From GAS188 sp963713805 (GTDB lineage: Bacteria; Pseudomonadota; Alphaproteobacteria; Rhizobiales; Beijerinckiaceae), in the NCBI GenBank assembly GCA_963713805.1, contig CAVQNF010000026.1, positions 186,001 to 250,000 on the forward strand: DNA of 64,000 nucleotides, given 5' to 3'. Below, one piece after another: positions 1 to 9,184 of the stretch. Under the pieces are notes generated by a model. That model did no database searches and was not told where the DNA came from. It saw only the letters and a list, made by a program, of their open reading frames with translations. Both the position numbers and the translations under genes were made by a program. Every line of letters begins with the position of its first letter. Within the stretch, counting starts at the first letter, position 1.

Positions 1-563
1 ACGAAGGGATCGACGCGCTTGCCGGAACGGCGTCCGATCCCATCGGCAAGGAGGGCGGCCTGGTTGAAGCGCCGCGTCCAGATCCGGCGCCGGTGCATCG
101 GGACGGGCACGATGAGGTCGGCCCCGCGGAGAAGCTCGGCGCCCGCCCGTGCCATCCAGCTCGCAAGCGTCGAGGCGAGATCGAGGCGGTCGCCGTATTT
201 CAGCCGATGTGCCATGAGGCGCGCGGTTTCGTCATAGCGCGCCACGGCCCGCGCCCGCTCATAGACCGGCGGATCGGCGATCGCCGCGGGAGAGAGAAGG
301 GCCACGCCGGCATCGACCGCGAAAGGCGTGCCGAGGCGCTCGCAATACGGGCGCTCGATGAGGCGAAGCCTCCCCCAGCATTGGGCGCAGAGCGCGCGGG
401 GCTCCGCGGTTGCCGCCTGGCACACGAGGCAGGACGGCGGATAGACGATGTCGGCCAAGGCACCGGCGATCCGCTGCGCCAGTCCGAAAATCCTCCGCCC
501 CGAACGCGAAGCCGGCGCACCGAGACGCGAGACCTCGGGAGCAACATCAAAGCCGGGGAGCAT
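1..563 (-). CDS. comF: ComF family phosphoribosyltransferase-like protein (C-terminus cut by window edge)
   Basis: The reverse strand stays open from an ATG at 563 to the left edge, giving about 187 residues of the N-terminal part. Two cysteine pairs, CLVC near residues 45-48 and CAQC at 59-62, form the double zinc-finger-like start typical of ComF proteins. The family-typical 'RYDETARLMAHRLKYGDR' block and a 'DLIVPVPMHRRR' segment follow. The phosphoribosyl-binding loop would lie beyond the window. ComF proteins belong to the type I PRTase superfamily and are linked to DNA uptake in naturally competent bacteria; in alphaproteobacteria the role is not established. No good Shine-Dalgarno precedes the ATG, so the exact start is uncertain. 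Confidence 0.88.
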   Translation of the reverse strand, partial: MLPGFDVAPEVSRLGAPASRSGRRIFGLAQRIAGALADIVYPPSCLVCQAATAEPRALCAQCWGRLRLIERPYCERLGTPFAVDAGVALLSPAAIADPPVYERARAVARYDETARLMAHRLKYGDRLDLASTLASWMARAGAELLRGADLIVPVPMHRRRIWTRRFNQAALLADGIGRRSGKRVDPF

Positions 564-721
564 TCGATGGGATGGGGATGAGTTCAGGGCCGGGCTTGCC
601 TTGCGGCACCTTTTGCACGCTTTCTCGCCGCCTCTTTGCAGGTCTTCCTGGATCTTCTTCGCATGTCTTCTTCTTCGCATGTCTTCTTGGCGCCCCGCAC
701 GCGGTCGCCTAGAAAGAGCCT

Positions 722-1522
722 ATGGCAACCGGAACCGCTGGACAAGAAGGCACGGGCGCGCCGCGCGCCGCGCCCGATTTCGACGCCTTGTCCCTGGCGA
801 AGTCCTTGCTGCGCAGCGTCGGAAGCGGCGCGCTTGCCACGCTCGATGCGCAAGGCGCGCCTTTTTCGACGCTCACCACGGTCGCGACCGACACGGATGG
901 GCGCCCGCTGCTGCTCCTCTCGCAGCTCGCCGCCCATACGCGCCATCTCGCCGCTGATTCCCGCGCCTCCCTGCTGCTCGCGCGCATCGGACGCGGGGAC
1001 CCGCTCGCTCATCCGCGCCTGACGCTGAACGGGCGTGTGTCGCGGCTCGAGCCGGCAAGCCCGGACGGCGAGCGCGCGCGCCGTCGTTTCCTGAGCGCTC
1101 ACCCCAAGGCCGAACTTTACGCCGGCTTTGCCGATTTCGCCTTCTGGCGTCTCGATCCGGCGCAAGTGCATCTCAACGGGGGCTTCGCGCGCGCGGCCCA
1201 ATTATCCGGCTTCGAGCTCTTGACCGAGGTCGGCGAGGCGCAAGCCCTCGTGCTCGGCGAAGAGGATGCGCTCGCGCATATGAATGGGGATCACGCGGAG
1301 GCGATCGGGCTTTACGCGACGGCGCTTCTCGGTGAGGAAGTTGGCCCGTGGCGCCTCACCGGGCTCGATCCGGAGGGTTGCGATCTCGCGCAGGGCGAAG
1401 AGCGGCGCCGGCTCGCCTTTCCACGAGCGGTGCAAACGCCGCAGGAGCTTCGCGCCGTGCTTGTCGACCTCGCGAAGGACGCGCGCGCCAAGGCGGCTCG
1501 AGCACGAGGGTCGAAGGCCTAG
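722..1522 (+). CDS. HugZ-like pyridoxamine 5'-phosphate oxidase-fold protein with DUF2470 domain
   Basis: The 266-residue protein has an N-terminal split-barrel FMN-binding fold (about residues 20-160, with 'SGALATLDAQGAPFSTL' and 'LNGRVSRL') and a C-terminal DUF2470 domain containing the HMNGDHAEAI block near residue 190. This two-domain arrangement is that of HugZ/HutZ-type heme-utilisation proteins, which bind heme in the cytoplasm and are implicated in its breakdown. It lies 1 bp short of deoB on the same strand, so the two are probably cotranscribed. No heme-uptake genes are visible nearby, so a role in heme use is inferred from family only; a general flavin-binding protein is the alternative. 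Confidence 0.85.
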   Translation: MATGTAGQEGTGAPRAAPDFDALSLAKSLLRSVGSGALATLDAQGAPFSTLTTVATDTDGRPLLLLSQLAAHTRHLAADSRASLLLARIGRGDPLAHPRLTLNGRVSRLEPASPDGERARRRFLSAHPKAELYAGFADFAFWRLDPAQVHLNGGFARAAQLSGFELLTEVGEAQALVLGEEDALAHMNGDHAEAIGLYATALLGEEVGPWRLTGLDPEGCDLAQGEERRRLAFPRAVQTPQELRAVLVDLAKDARAKAARARGSKA

Positions 1523-2758
1523 ATGCCCTCTTCGTGTGCCGCCCGGGCTTTGCTCATCGTGCTCAATTCAGTCGGGATCGGGGGTGCCGAGGATGCGCAG
1601 GCCTATGGGGACGAGGGTGCCGATACCGTGGGCCATATCGCCGAAGCTTGTGCGGCCGGTCGCGGCGATTTGCCGGGAGTTCGCGCGGGGCCGCTCCATC
1701 TGCCGCACCTTGCGAGCCTTGGCCTTGGACTTAGCTGCGAGGCCTCGACCGGGCGCCTCCCGCCCAATCTCGCGCCCGTCGCGACGCTGAGCGGCGCCTA
1801 TGGCTATGGCGTCGAGACCTCGCGCGGCAAGGACACGCCTTCCGGCCATTGGGAGATCGCAGGCGTGCCGGTCGATTTCGACTGGGGGTATTTTCCGGCG
1901 ACCCGACCGTGCTTTCCCGCGGCTCTCGTCGAGGCGCTGATCCGCGAGGGCCAATTGCCGGGCATCCTCGGAGATCGGCATGCCTCGGGCACCGCGATCG
2001 TCGAGGAGCTCGGCGCAAAGAGCGTCGCGACGGGCAAGCCGATCTGCTACACCTCGGTCGACAGCGTCTTCCAGATCGCGGCCCATGAGAGCGCCTTCGG
2101 CCTCGAGCGCCTCCTCATGCTTTGCAAGATCGCGCGACGTCTCTGCGATCCGTATCGGATCGGACGCGTGATCGCGCGGCCGTTCGTGGGAGACGCGCCG
2201 AGCTCCTTCACGCGAACGGCCAATCGCAAGGATTTCGCGACGCCCCCGCCTCGGCCCACCTTGCTCGACCGATTGCAGGATGCAGGCCGACAGGTCGTCA
2301 GCGTCGGCAAGGTCGGCGACATCTTCGCGCACCGCTCGACCGGGCTCGAGATGAAGGCGCCCGGCAACATGCCCATGTTGAGCGCCGCGCTCGAAGCTTT
2401 CGCCAAGCTGCCCGAGGGTGGGCTTGTCTTTGCAAATCTCGTCGATTTCGACACGGATTTCGGCCATCGGCGCGATGTGCCCGGCTATGCGGCGGCGCTC
2501 GAAGCCTTCGATGCGCGCCTTCCGGAGATCTCGGCCGTGCTTCGCGCCGACGACATCTGCATCGTCACGGCCGACCATGGCAATGATCCGACCTTCCGCG
2601 GCGCCGACCACACGCGCGAGCACACGCCGATCCTGTGCTTCGGGCCGCGGGTGACGCCGCGAGCCCTCGGACGCAGGGAAAGCTTCGCGGACATTGCGGC
2701 AAGCCTCTCGGCGCATCTTCGGCTTTCGGCAGGGGAGGCCGGGAGGAGCTGGTGGTGA
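1523..2758 (+). CDS. deoB: phosphopentomutase, with Asn at an expected metal-binding Asp
   Basis: The 411-residue length and sequence match DeoB, which interconverts ribose or deoxyribose 1- and 5-phosphates in nucleoside salvage in the cytoplasm. Visible family blocks are 'GKDTPSGHWEIAGVP' (the Thr that carries phosphate), 'FDTDFGHRRDVPGYAAAL' and 'TADHGNDPTFRGADHTRE', which carry five of the six di-manganese ligands. The sixth, normally the Asp of the N-terminal 'LDSxGIGG' motif, is read here as Asn15 (LNSVGIGG, codon AAT at 1565-1567). Activity may be altered, or this could be a G-to-A base error. The ATG at 1523 directly follows the HugZ-like gene. Confidence 0.93.
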   Translation: MPSSCAARALLIVLNSVGIGGAEDAQAYGDEGADTVGHIAEACAAGRGDLPGVRAGPLHLPHLASLGLGLSCEASTGRLPPNLAPVATLSGAYGYGVETSRGKDTPSGHWEIAGVPVDFDWGYFPATRPCFPAALVEALIREGQLPGILGDRHASGTAIVEELGAKSVATGKPICYTSVDSVFQIAAHESAFGLERLLMLCKIARRLCDPYRIGRVIARPFVGDAPSSFTRTANRKDFATPPPRPTLLDRLQDAGRQVVSVGKVGDIFAHRSTGLEMKAPGNMPMLSAALEAFAKLPEGGLVFANLVDFDTDFGHRRDVPGYAAALEAFDARLPEISAVLRADDICIVTADHGNDPTFRGADHTREHTPILCFGPRVTPRALGRRESFADIAASLSAHLRLSAGEAGRSWW

Positions 2759-2844
2759 GGCGCGCCCCGAAATGCGTGATCCGAAGGGAGCCTCGCCGTT
2801 GCCGGCATGAGAAAAAAGGCCGAGTTTCCTTCTCTCGCCGCGCT

Positions 2845-5400
2845 TTAGCTCCTTTGGCCTGCTCGCTTGGGAGCGCCGGGCGCTTCGCTTTCCTGCCGCC
2901 TCTCGGCGAGCGAGCGGGCGAGCTGGGCGAAAGCCGCCTCGAGCTGGCGCGTATCGAGAGGCGCGCCGGTCGGTGCCGAGTGGGCGATTTCCTCATCGCG
3001 CAAACGCTTGAGGAGGGAGAAGCGCAGCTCGCTGCTGATGCGGCCCGTCTGGTCGACGTCCTCGACGAAGCCGAACAGCTCGAACTCGATGCCGTTCGCG
3101 TTGAAATTCTTGAGCTGCACCACGGGAGCGGGCTGTTTCAGGATTTGCGGATGCGCCTCGGCGCATCGAATGAGGAGATTGCGGACGGCCTCCGCATCCT
3201 CGGTGATGGCCACGGTCACCTTGAGCTCGATGCGTCCCGAGCGATCCGACAGCACCTTGTTCTTGACGATGCCCGAGATGAAGGTCGAATTCGGCACGAT
3301 GACAGCGGTGCGGTCGAAGGTCTCGATCTCCGTGGCGCGCACATTGATGCGGCGGACGATTCCCTCTTCGCTGCCGACCACCACCCAATCGCCGACGCGG
3401 ATCGGTCGCTCCCACAACAGGATGAGGCCCGAGACGAAATTGTTGACGATGGATTGCAGGCCAAAGCCGATGCCGACGGAAAGCGCGCCGGCGACGATCG
3501 TGATCCGGTCGACCGAAAGGCCGAGTGCCGACAGCGCGAGCGCCGAAGCTGCGAAGACTCCGAGATAGCCGACGCCCGTGCGGATCGAGTTGCGCAAGCC
3601 GGCGTCGATTCGCGTGGTCGGCAGGAATTCGGTCTCGAGCCAGCGCTGCAACAGGCGCGTCACGAAAACGCCCGCCGCGAACAGGACGGCCGCGACCACG
3701 AGCGAGGACAGCGAGATCGACACGCCGGCGACGCTGAAGCCGAAGATCACCGCTTGCAGGGCCTCGACGAGGCTTCCCGATTCGACCCCCCAGGGCGCGA
3801 GCAGAAGGATGGCGGCGAGCGCCAGCGTCGCGGCCTTGAGGCCGCCGCCGATCAGCGCGCCCGCCTGCTCGAGCGCCCGTTCGGGCAGGCCCATCTGGAG
3901 ATGGGCGAAACGCGCGATCGCCGTGTCGCGCCCTTGCATTTGCGCCGCGACCGCGTCGATCACGGCGAGCGCGATCGTCGTCATGGCGAAGAGCGCCGCC
4001 GCCCAGAGCATCTGCCGCGCCAGGAACCAGGCGAGCGCCACATAGCCGAACAGCGCCGCGAGGCTGAGCGTGGCGGCCGCCATCCAGCCGATGATGCGCC
4101 CGAGGCCTCCGAGCTTGCCGCCGGGATCGACATAGGGCCCGAGGCAAGCGGCCTCCGCCGAGGCATCGGCCTGCGCGGCGCGGCGAAGCACGGCGACCAG
4201 CAGGGCCGAAAGCGCGAGCGCCGCCACCCCCTTGATCGCGACCGAGTAGGAGATCGGCGCACCGACGCTTTGCGCCGCGGCTTCGAGGACGCTCGCGACC
4301 ATCATGATCGCGACCGCGACGGTCGCGCAGCGCAGCACGGTCGCGGCACCCTCGTCGGACGCCGAGACGAGCCGCAGGCGCGGAGCGCCAGGCGCGAGCA
4401 CCGCGTGCACGATGGTGCGCGCCGCGAGCACCCAGGCCGGCGCGAAAATGATCGCCTCGAGCAAGGCGAGGAGCCGCGGCGGGGCCAGGTTGAGCTCTTC
4501 GACACTGTCGAGGAAAAGCGTCGCGGCGATGATCGGAAGTGCCGCGCCGGCGATCGCGAGCATGGCCGCGCCGAGCCCCACGCCCAGCGCGGAGGCTGGC
4601 CGTTGCGCCTCTGCCTTCCGGATGAGGCGGCAGATGAAGCGACGCCCGGGCCACGCCGCGAAGAGGGCGAGAAGGGCGGCGAGCGCAAGTTCGAGCACCT
4701 TGTCGGCGCTCATCTCGGCGGGCAGGCCGCGCAACCAGGCGATGATCGTGCGCGCCAGAAGGCTTGCGAAAAGCGGCGCCGTCGAGAATACCGTTTCCCA
4801 AAGGGTGGGCGAGAGGATGCTGGGCGACTGCTGGAACGTCCTTTCGGTGAAAGCCGCGCGGCGCCGATCGGCGATGCGTGTGGCGAGCTGACCCGCCTGG
4901 ACCTGAAGCGAATTGGCTCCGTTGAGAAGGCCGACCGCCGCGTCCCGCGACGCCGTCACCTGTTCACGCAGATGCGCGCCGTCCTGGGTCTCCGGGATGT
5001 CTTGCGCCGGGGCTTTCGAATCGTTCTTGGGTGCGAGCAGCGCGACGCGCTGGTTCAGATCGTCGACCTTGGGCGCGAGGATCGCGATGAGGTTTGCGAG
5101 CTGCTGCGCCAAGGGCTCGAGACGGTCCCGCAATTTCGACAGGGCCGCGTCGTCGACCTTCACATCGCCGAGCGATTGCTCGAGCTGGTCGAGCTCGCGC
5201 TTCACGCCTTCGAGCTGCCCCTGTTGGCGCAAGGTTTCCGCATCGGGTGACGACGCGACGGCCTGGATCGGCGCGGGAGCAGGCGCCTGGGCGAGCGTCG
5301 CGGGCGGGATGAAGGCGCAGGCAATCAGCGCCGCGATGACGAGGCGAAGCCTTCGTCCGGTTCTCGGGCGGATGTCCTCTGCATCGGACATGGCGCGCAT
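2845..5400 (-). CDS. large mechanosensitive channel (MscS family, DUF3772 N-terminus)
   Basis: An inner-membrane channel expected to open under hypo-osmotic stress. Starting at the ATG at 5400 (AGAGGG six bases upstream) the protein is 851 residues. It has a signal peptide ending near 'PPATLAQA', a periplasmic coiled DUF3772-type region with a 'LREQVTASRDAAVGL' segment, about ten hydrophobic helices, and the MscS pore/beta domain near the C-terminus ('VGIGFGLQSIVNNFVSGLIL', then 'VGDWVVVGSEEGIVRRINVR' and 'IVPNSTFISG'). The open frame runs on upstream to 5922, but that part lies opposite the ChaC-like gene and reads as a shadow. A long antisense frame on the other strand is also a shadow of codon bias. 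Confidence 0.92.
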   Translation of the reverse strand: MRAMSDAEDIRPRTGRRLRLVIAALIACAFIPPATLAQAPAPAPIQAVASSPDAETLRQQGQLEGVKRELDQLEQSLGDVKVDDAALSKLRDRLEPLAQQLANLIAILAPKVDDLNQRVALLAPKNDSKAPAQDIPETQDGAHLREQVTASRDAAVGLLNGANSLQVQAGQLATRIADRRRAAFTERTFQQSPSILSPTLWETVFSTAPLFASLLARTIIAWLRGLPAEMSADKVLELALAALLALFAAWPGRRFICRLIRKAEAQRPASALGVGLGAAMLAIAGAALPIIAATLFLDSVEELNLAPPRLLALLEAIIFAPAWVLAARTIVHAVLAPGAPRLRLVSASDEGAATVLRCATVAVAIMMVASVLEAAAQSVGAPISYSVAIKGVAALALSALLVAVLRRAAQADASAEAACLGPYVDPGGKLGGLGRIIGWMAAATLSLAALFGYVALAWFLARQMLWAAALFAMTTIALAVIDAVAAQMQGRDTAIARFAHLQMGLPERALEQAGALIGGGLKAATLALAAILLLAPWGVESGSLVEALQAVIFGFSVAGVSISLSSLVVAAVLFAAGVFVTRLLQRWLETEFLPTTRIDAGLRNSIRTGVGYLGVFAASALALSALGLSVDRITIVAGALSVGIGFGLQSIVNNFVSGLILLWERPIRVGDWVVVGSEEGIVRRINVRATEIETFDRTAVIVPNSTFISGIVKNKVLSDRSGRIELKVTVAITEDAEAVRNLLIRCAEAHPQILKQPAPVVQLKNFNANGIEFELFGFVEDVDQTGRISSELRFSLLKRLRDEEIAHSAPTGAPLDTRQLEAAFAQLARSLAERRQESEAPGAPKRAGQRS

Positions 5401-5486
5401 GAACGGCCCTCTTTGGAGCTTTCGTTGATTCGGCGTGCTCCACAATGCAAATTCGACAGGCGCAAGCAAGACCGCCGGCAACGCCC

Positions 5487-6080
5487 TCAATGGATCGCGG
5501 TCTCGAGCTCGCGCGCCATGTTGAGGTGGGAAGGAGCCGCTTCGCCCGGCATGCCGAGCCGGTCGGCGAGCCAGGCGAGATGAGCGTCGCGCACGCCGAG
5601 GCTCACGAGATGGCGATGCGTCGAAAGGACGTAATCGCGGCAGCTCCCTTTGTCGCCATGCGCCTTTTGCGCATGGCCGAGCAGTTCCGGCAAGGGAAGC
5701 CTGCCGATGTAGTGCGCATGGGCGCGATTGACCACATAGGCGAGCGCCGGCACCTTGCGGCCGTCGACGAGTTGAAGCGCGACATCGGTCTCGCGATAGA
5801 CCTGCGTGCCTTCGCGCCAGGTGAGATAGGCCAAGGTCGCGGCGCGATCCACCGCCTCGACGCGAAAGCCCACGCCGACGCAGGAACCGCCGCGATCGAG
5901 GCCGAGCACCAGGCCCGGACACTCGGGCGTGCCGCGGTATTCATGCGAAAAAAGGCAGAGCGAGCGGTGATAGCCGAAAAGTCTCGCGGCGTGGCGCTCG
6001 GCATGCGGAAATCCCGGCCGCCACATCAGCGAACCGTAGCCGAACACCCAGAAATCGCCATGCTGGTCCTTGACGCTCAT
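5487..6080 (-). CDS. ChaC-like gamma-glutamylcyclotransferase
   Basis: The 197-residue protein begins with the substrate-binding 'VFGYGSLMWRPGF' motif near residue 12. It has the 'HEYRGTPECPGLVLGL' block and the conserved Arg-Glu pair in 'LTWREGTQVYRE', whose Glu is the catalytic acid of the ChaC family. These cytosolic enzymes cleave gamma-glutamyl groups, typically from glutathione, releasing 5-oxoproline and Cys-Gly. Length is normal for bacterial ChaC. It is on the same strand as the MscS gene, 86 bp upstream of it, and divergent from the DUF2125 gene. No kefB/chaA-type transporter is adjacent, so a link to cation export is not shown. Confidence 0.9.
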   Translation of the reverse strand: MSVKDQHGDFWVFGYGSLMWRPGFPHAERHAARLFGYHRSLCLFSHEYRGTPECPGLVLGLDRGGSCVGVGFRVEAVDRAATLAYLTWREGTQVYRETDVALQLVDGRKVPALAYVVNRAHAHYIGRLPLPELLGHAQKAHGDKGSCRDYVLSTHRHLVSLGVRDAHLAWLADRLGMPGEAAPSHLNMARELETAIH

Positions 6081-6141
6081 CGGGAGTGCGCTCCATGCCG
6101 GTGCTCGCGGTTATCAGCTCGAAACCTCGTGAACAATCCTC

Positions 6142-7185
6142 ATGCCGACCAGCATCCCATCCCATCCGGCCCGTCGCGTCCGCGATCCGGTGCGCCGCGC
6201 GCGCCGCGCGGCCTTTGTGGCGCTCGGCCTCCTGCTGCTCGTCTGCGGCGCGGGCGCCGGCTTCTGGTATTTCGTCGCCGGCAGGGTCCAGGCGGATATC
6301 GACGCTGGCCTTGCACGCGAAGCCGAAAATGGGCGCAAGCTCACCTGCGCGGCGCGCGAGGTTTTCGGCTTCCCGTTCCGCATCGCGATGCGCTGCGATG
6401 CCCCAAGGCTCGAGGTCGAAGGTCCGGCCGGCAAGATCGCGCTCACGGCGGCGCGCCTGACGGGCGTCGCCCAGATCTACGACCTCAATCATGTGATCGT
6501 CGAAGCGATGGGTCCGCTTTCGGTCGAGGCGCCGGGCGTCTCCGACACCGAGGCCGATTGGCGCTCGTTTCTCGTCAGCTTCGTCGCGACGGGCGGCGTC
6601 CTCGACCATGCCGACATGGCGGTCGAGGGACCGAGCCTTCATATGCGCGAGGGCCAGAACATGCTCGCGAGCCAGGCGGAGCGCTTCGAGCTTCATGTCC
6701 GGCGCGACCCGGCGCGCCCGCGCGAGGATGACGCCGTCGAGCTCTCGGGAAGGCTCGTGCGCCTCGCATCCCCTCGGCTCGACGCCTTCATGGGCGAGGC
6801 GAGCCCGGCCGACGCGGATGTCGATGCCTCGATCTCGAAGGTCGCTGCCCTGCAGCCGCAGCGGCCCGAGGCTTCTCCCCTGCCGATCGAGCGGTGGCGG
6901 CTGGCGGGAGGCGCGCTCCATGTCGCCGCGGCCAATCTCGCCAAGGGGAGCTTCAAGGCAAGCGTCGCGGGCGAGCTCCAGCTCGACGAGATGCACCGTG
7001 TCCTCGGCCGGCTCGACACCTCCGTCGAAGGCGCGGAGGCCTTGGTGTCCAGGCTCGGCCTGCCGCCCGCGGCCGCGAGTTTCCTCAAGATGAGCGGGGG
7101 AAAGCTGCGTTTGCCGCTCGTCATGAGCAACGGCCGCATGGCGATCGGCCCGATTTCGGTCGCCCGGCTGATCCCTTTGTATTGA
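6142..7185 (+). CDS. DUF2125 domain protein, membrane-anchored
   Basis: This 347-residue protein starts with a basic cytoplasmic tail (RRVRDPVRRARRAA) and one transmembrane segment around residues 25-50 (LGLLLLVCGAGAGFWYFVAG). The rest is a periplasmic domain with the DUF2125 signature 'GFPFRIAMRCDAPRL'. DUF2125 is largely confined to alphaproteobacteria and no biochemical function is assigned to it. The start is the ATG at 6142. It stands alone, divergent from the ChaC-like gene and about 210 bp before ald. Confidence 0.88.
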   Translation: MPTSIPSHPARRVRDPVRRARRAAFVALGLLLLVCGAGAGFWYFVAGRVQADIDAGLAREAENGRKLTCAAREVFGFPFRIAMRCDAPRLEVEGPAGKIALTAARLTGVAQIYDLNHVIVEAMGPLSVEAPGVSDTEADWRSFLVSFVATGGVLDHADMAVEGPSLHMREGQNMLASQAERFELHVRRDPARPREDDAVELSGRLVRLASPRLDAFMGEASPADADVDASISKVAALQPQRPEASPLPIERWRLAGGALHVAAANLAKGSFKASVAGELQLDEMHRVLGRLDTSVEGAEALVSRLGLPPAAASFLKMSGGKLRLPLVMSNGRMAIGPISVARLIPLY

Positions 7186-7397
7186 GGCGGTGCGCTCGCG
7201 CGGCGGCCTTCCCTCGCCCTCGCCGGACGAATGACCGGGATCGTTCACGACATCGCAAGAGCCGTGGATCAGCGCGTCCGAAGGCCCGTCTGCTTGGCTT
7301 GCGTTCGCGGATATGCGAAGCCCTGCCGCCAAAGGGACGGGCGAAGAGAGCTCGATCAAGGCGTCGTGTCGGCCGCGGCGCAGACAGGAGATCAACA

Positions 7398-8513
7398 ATG
7401 CTGATCGGTGTTCCGAAAGAAATCAAAATCCGTGAATATCGCGTCGAACTCGTGCCGGCGAATGTGCGCGAGGTCATCCTGCACGGGCATTCGGTGATCG
7501 TGGAGCGCGGCGCCGGTGAGGGCATCGGCGTCGCCGATGCGCAATATGAAGCAGCGGGGGCGAAGATCGTGCCGTCGGCCGCGGAAGTCTGGGCGAATGC
7601 CGAGATGGTCGTGAAGGTGAAGGAGCCGCAGGCGGAAGAACGCAAGCGCTTGCGGCCGGGTCAGGTGCTCTTCACCTATCTGCATCTCGCGCCCGACCCC
7701 GAGCAGACGCGCGACCTCGTCGAGAGCGGCTCGATCTGCATCGCCTATGAGACCGTGACTTCGCCGACGGGCGGGCTGCCGCTCCTGGCACCCATGTCGG
7801 AGGTCGCGGGACGCATGTCGATCCAGGCGGGCGCCTATTTTCTGGAGAAGGCGCATGGCGGCCTCGGCGTGCTGCTCGGCGGCGTGCCGGGCGTCGATCC
7901 CGCCAAGGTGGTGATCCTCGGGGGCGGCGTCGTCGGCACGCATGCGGCCCATATCGCGCTCGGCATGGGGGCCGAGGTCTGGGTGCTCGACCGCAATGTC
8001 GACGTGCTGAAGAATCTCTGGCGGCAATTCGGGCGCCCGCTCAACACCGTGTTCTCGACGCGCGAGGCGGTTGAGAACCATTGCCGCACCGCCGATCTCG
8101 TCGTGGGCGGCGTCCTCATCCCCGGAGCCGCGGCGCCGAAGCTCGTCGACGCCAAGCTGGTGAGCGAGATGAAGCCCGGATCGGTGATCGTCGATGTGGC
8201 GATCGACCAGGGCGGCTGCTTCGAGACCTCGCATGCGACGACGCATGACGCGCCGACCTATGTGGTCGACGGCGTCATCCATTATTGCGTCGCCAACATG
8301 CCGGGCGGCGTGCCGCGCACCTCGACCTTCGCCTTGAACAACGCGACGCTGCCCTTCGTGCTGGCGCTCGCCGACAAGGGATGGAAGCAGGCACTCGGCG
8401 AAAACCCGCATCTCCTTGCGGGCCTCAACGTCAGCAAGGGCCATGTGACCTACAAGGCGGTGGCGGATTCGCTCGGCTACAAGTTCAAGGAGCCGGCGCT
8501 GGCAATCGCGTGA
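7398..8513 (+). CDS. ald: alanine dehydrogenase
   Basis: At 371 residues this is exactly the family length. It catalyses NAD-dependent reversible deamination of L-alanine to pyruvate and ammonia in the cytoplasm. The catalytic residues of characterised Ald proteins fall in register: Lys75 (in VVKVKEPQ) and His96 (in FTYLHLAPD). The nucleotide-binding glycine loop 'VILGGGVVGTHAA' is near residue 175. The ATG at 7398 has CAGGAG about seven bases upstream, and an open frame extending further upstream is not used. The 212-bp leader may hold an Lrp/AldR-type operator, but no clear site was found. Confidence 0.96.
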   Translation: MLIGVPKEIKIREYRVELVPANVREVILHGHSVIVERGAGEGIGVADAQYEAAGAKIVPSAAEVWANAEMVVKVKEPQAEERKRLRPGQVLFTYLHLAPDPEQTRDLVESGSICIAYETVTSPTGGLPLLAPMSEVAGRMSIQAGAYFLEKAHGGLGVLLGGVPGVDPAKVVILGGGVVGTHAAHIALGMGAEVWVLDRNVDVLKNLWRQFGRPLNTVFSTREAVENHCRTADLVVGGVLIPGAAAPKLVDAKLVSEMKPGSVIVDVAIDQGGCFETSHATTHDAPTYVVDGVIHYCVANMPGGVPRTSTFALNNATLPFVLALADKGWKQALGENPHLLAGLNVSKGHVTYKAVADSLGYKFKEPALAIA

Positions 8514-8534
8514 GGCGGACGCGGGAGTTCGGCT

Positions 8535-8738
8535 ATGAAACCGAAAGCCTCACCGAAGGAGAGGCAGGGCACCTTCGGGCGGCCCCGTCTTTTGACGCCA
8601 TCAGAAGTCGCATCCTTGAGGCAAGACGCGATCTCGACCTCGATGGCCATGAAGGAACTGATGAGGGCGAGGAAAGATCGCCAAGCGTCACCTCGCCGCT
8701 TGCGCCCGACGGAGAAGCACCCTGAGGTCGCGGAATAG
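8535..8738 (+). CDS. small hypothetical protein
   Basis: A 67-residue reading frame starts at an ATG with GGGAG about eight bases upstream, 21 bp after ald. The product is basic and probably helical in its middle (LLTPSEVASLRQD, AMKELMRARK). I do not recognise the family. Support is the plausible ribosome-binding site and the absence of a better frame in this stretch. It may be cotranscribed with ald, or it may be chance coding. Confidence 0.4.
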   Translation: MKPKASPKERQGTFGRPRLLTPSEVASLRQDAISTSMAMKELMRARKDRQASPRRLRPTEKHPEVAE

Positions 8739-8812
8739 CGAAGTTCGCTCTCCGAGTTTATCCCGTTTGGGACGATGATCGAACGTGATCAGCCAAATAA
8801 AAGCATAGCCGC

Positions 8813-9163
8813 TCAAACATCAACCGAACCGCCCTCTTCCCGCTCGGGCCATTGCGCGACCGCCGGATGGTCGAGCGTCGTTCGATGGCGCTCATCTGCG
8901 CCCCCCGGCCTTCCCCAGTCCGTGACATCGGGTCCGAAGAAATCGCGGTTGATGGCGATCCAGGCCTGAAGCTCTTCGGGAAGGCGGTCATCCGCATGGA
9001 TGGCCGCGACCGGGCAAACGGTTTCGCACAGGCCGCAATCGATGCATTCGTCGGGCTGGATGTAGAGCGTGCGGCCGCCCTCATAGATGCAATCGACCGG
9101 GCAGGCGTCGAGGCAGGCCCTGTCCTTCACGTCGATGCAAGCATCCGCGATCACGTAAGGCAA
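8813..9163 (-). CDS. fdxA: ferredoxin of the 7Fe (3Fe-4S/4Fe-4S) FdxA type
   Basis: The 116-residue acidic protein carries cysteines at 9, 17, 21 and 25 (C-x7-C-x3-CPVDC) and a second set in CIDCGLCETVCPV, the spacing of FdxA-type ferredoxins with one 3Fe-4S and one 4Fe-4S cluster. The 'GRTLYIQPDECIDCG' block between them is diagnostic. It carries single electrons in the cytoplasm. The start is a TTG at 9163 preceded by AGGTGA; an upstream ATG is out of frame. It lies just upstream of no partner gene and is separated by 21 bp from the crotonase gene, which is on the same strand upstream. Confidence 0.93.
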   Translation of the reverse strand: MPYVIADACIDVKDRACLDACPVDCIYEGGRTLYIQPDECIDCGLCETVCPVAAIHADDRLPEELQAWIAINRDFFGPDVTDWGRPGGADERHRTTLDHPAVAQWPEREEGGSVDV

Positions 9164-9184
9164 GGCTTCACCTGGAACATGGCG

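Noticed and set aside
2635..5250. 871-codon open frame antisense to the MscS gene
   Set aside because: Its translation is rich in Arg, Glu and Gly and has no family blocks, while the opposite strand encodes a clear MscS protein with codon bias. It is a shadow of high GC.
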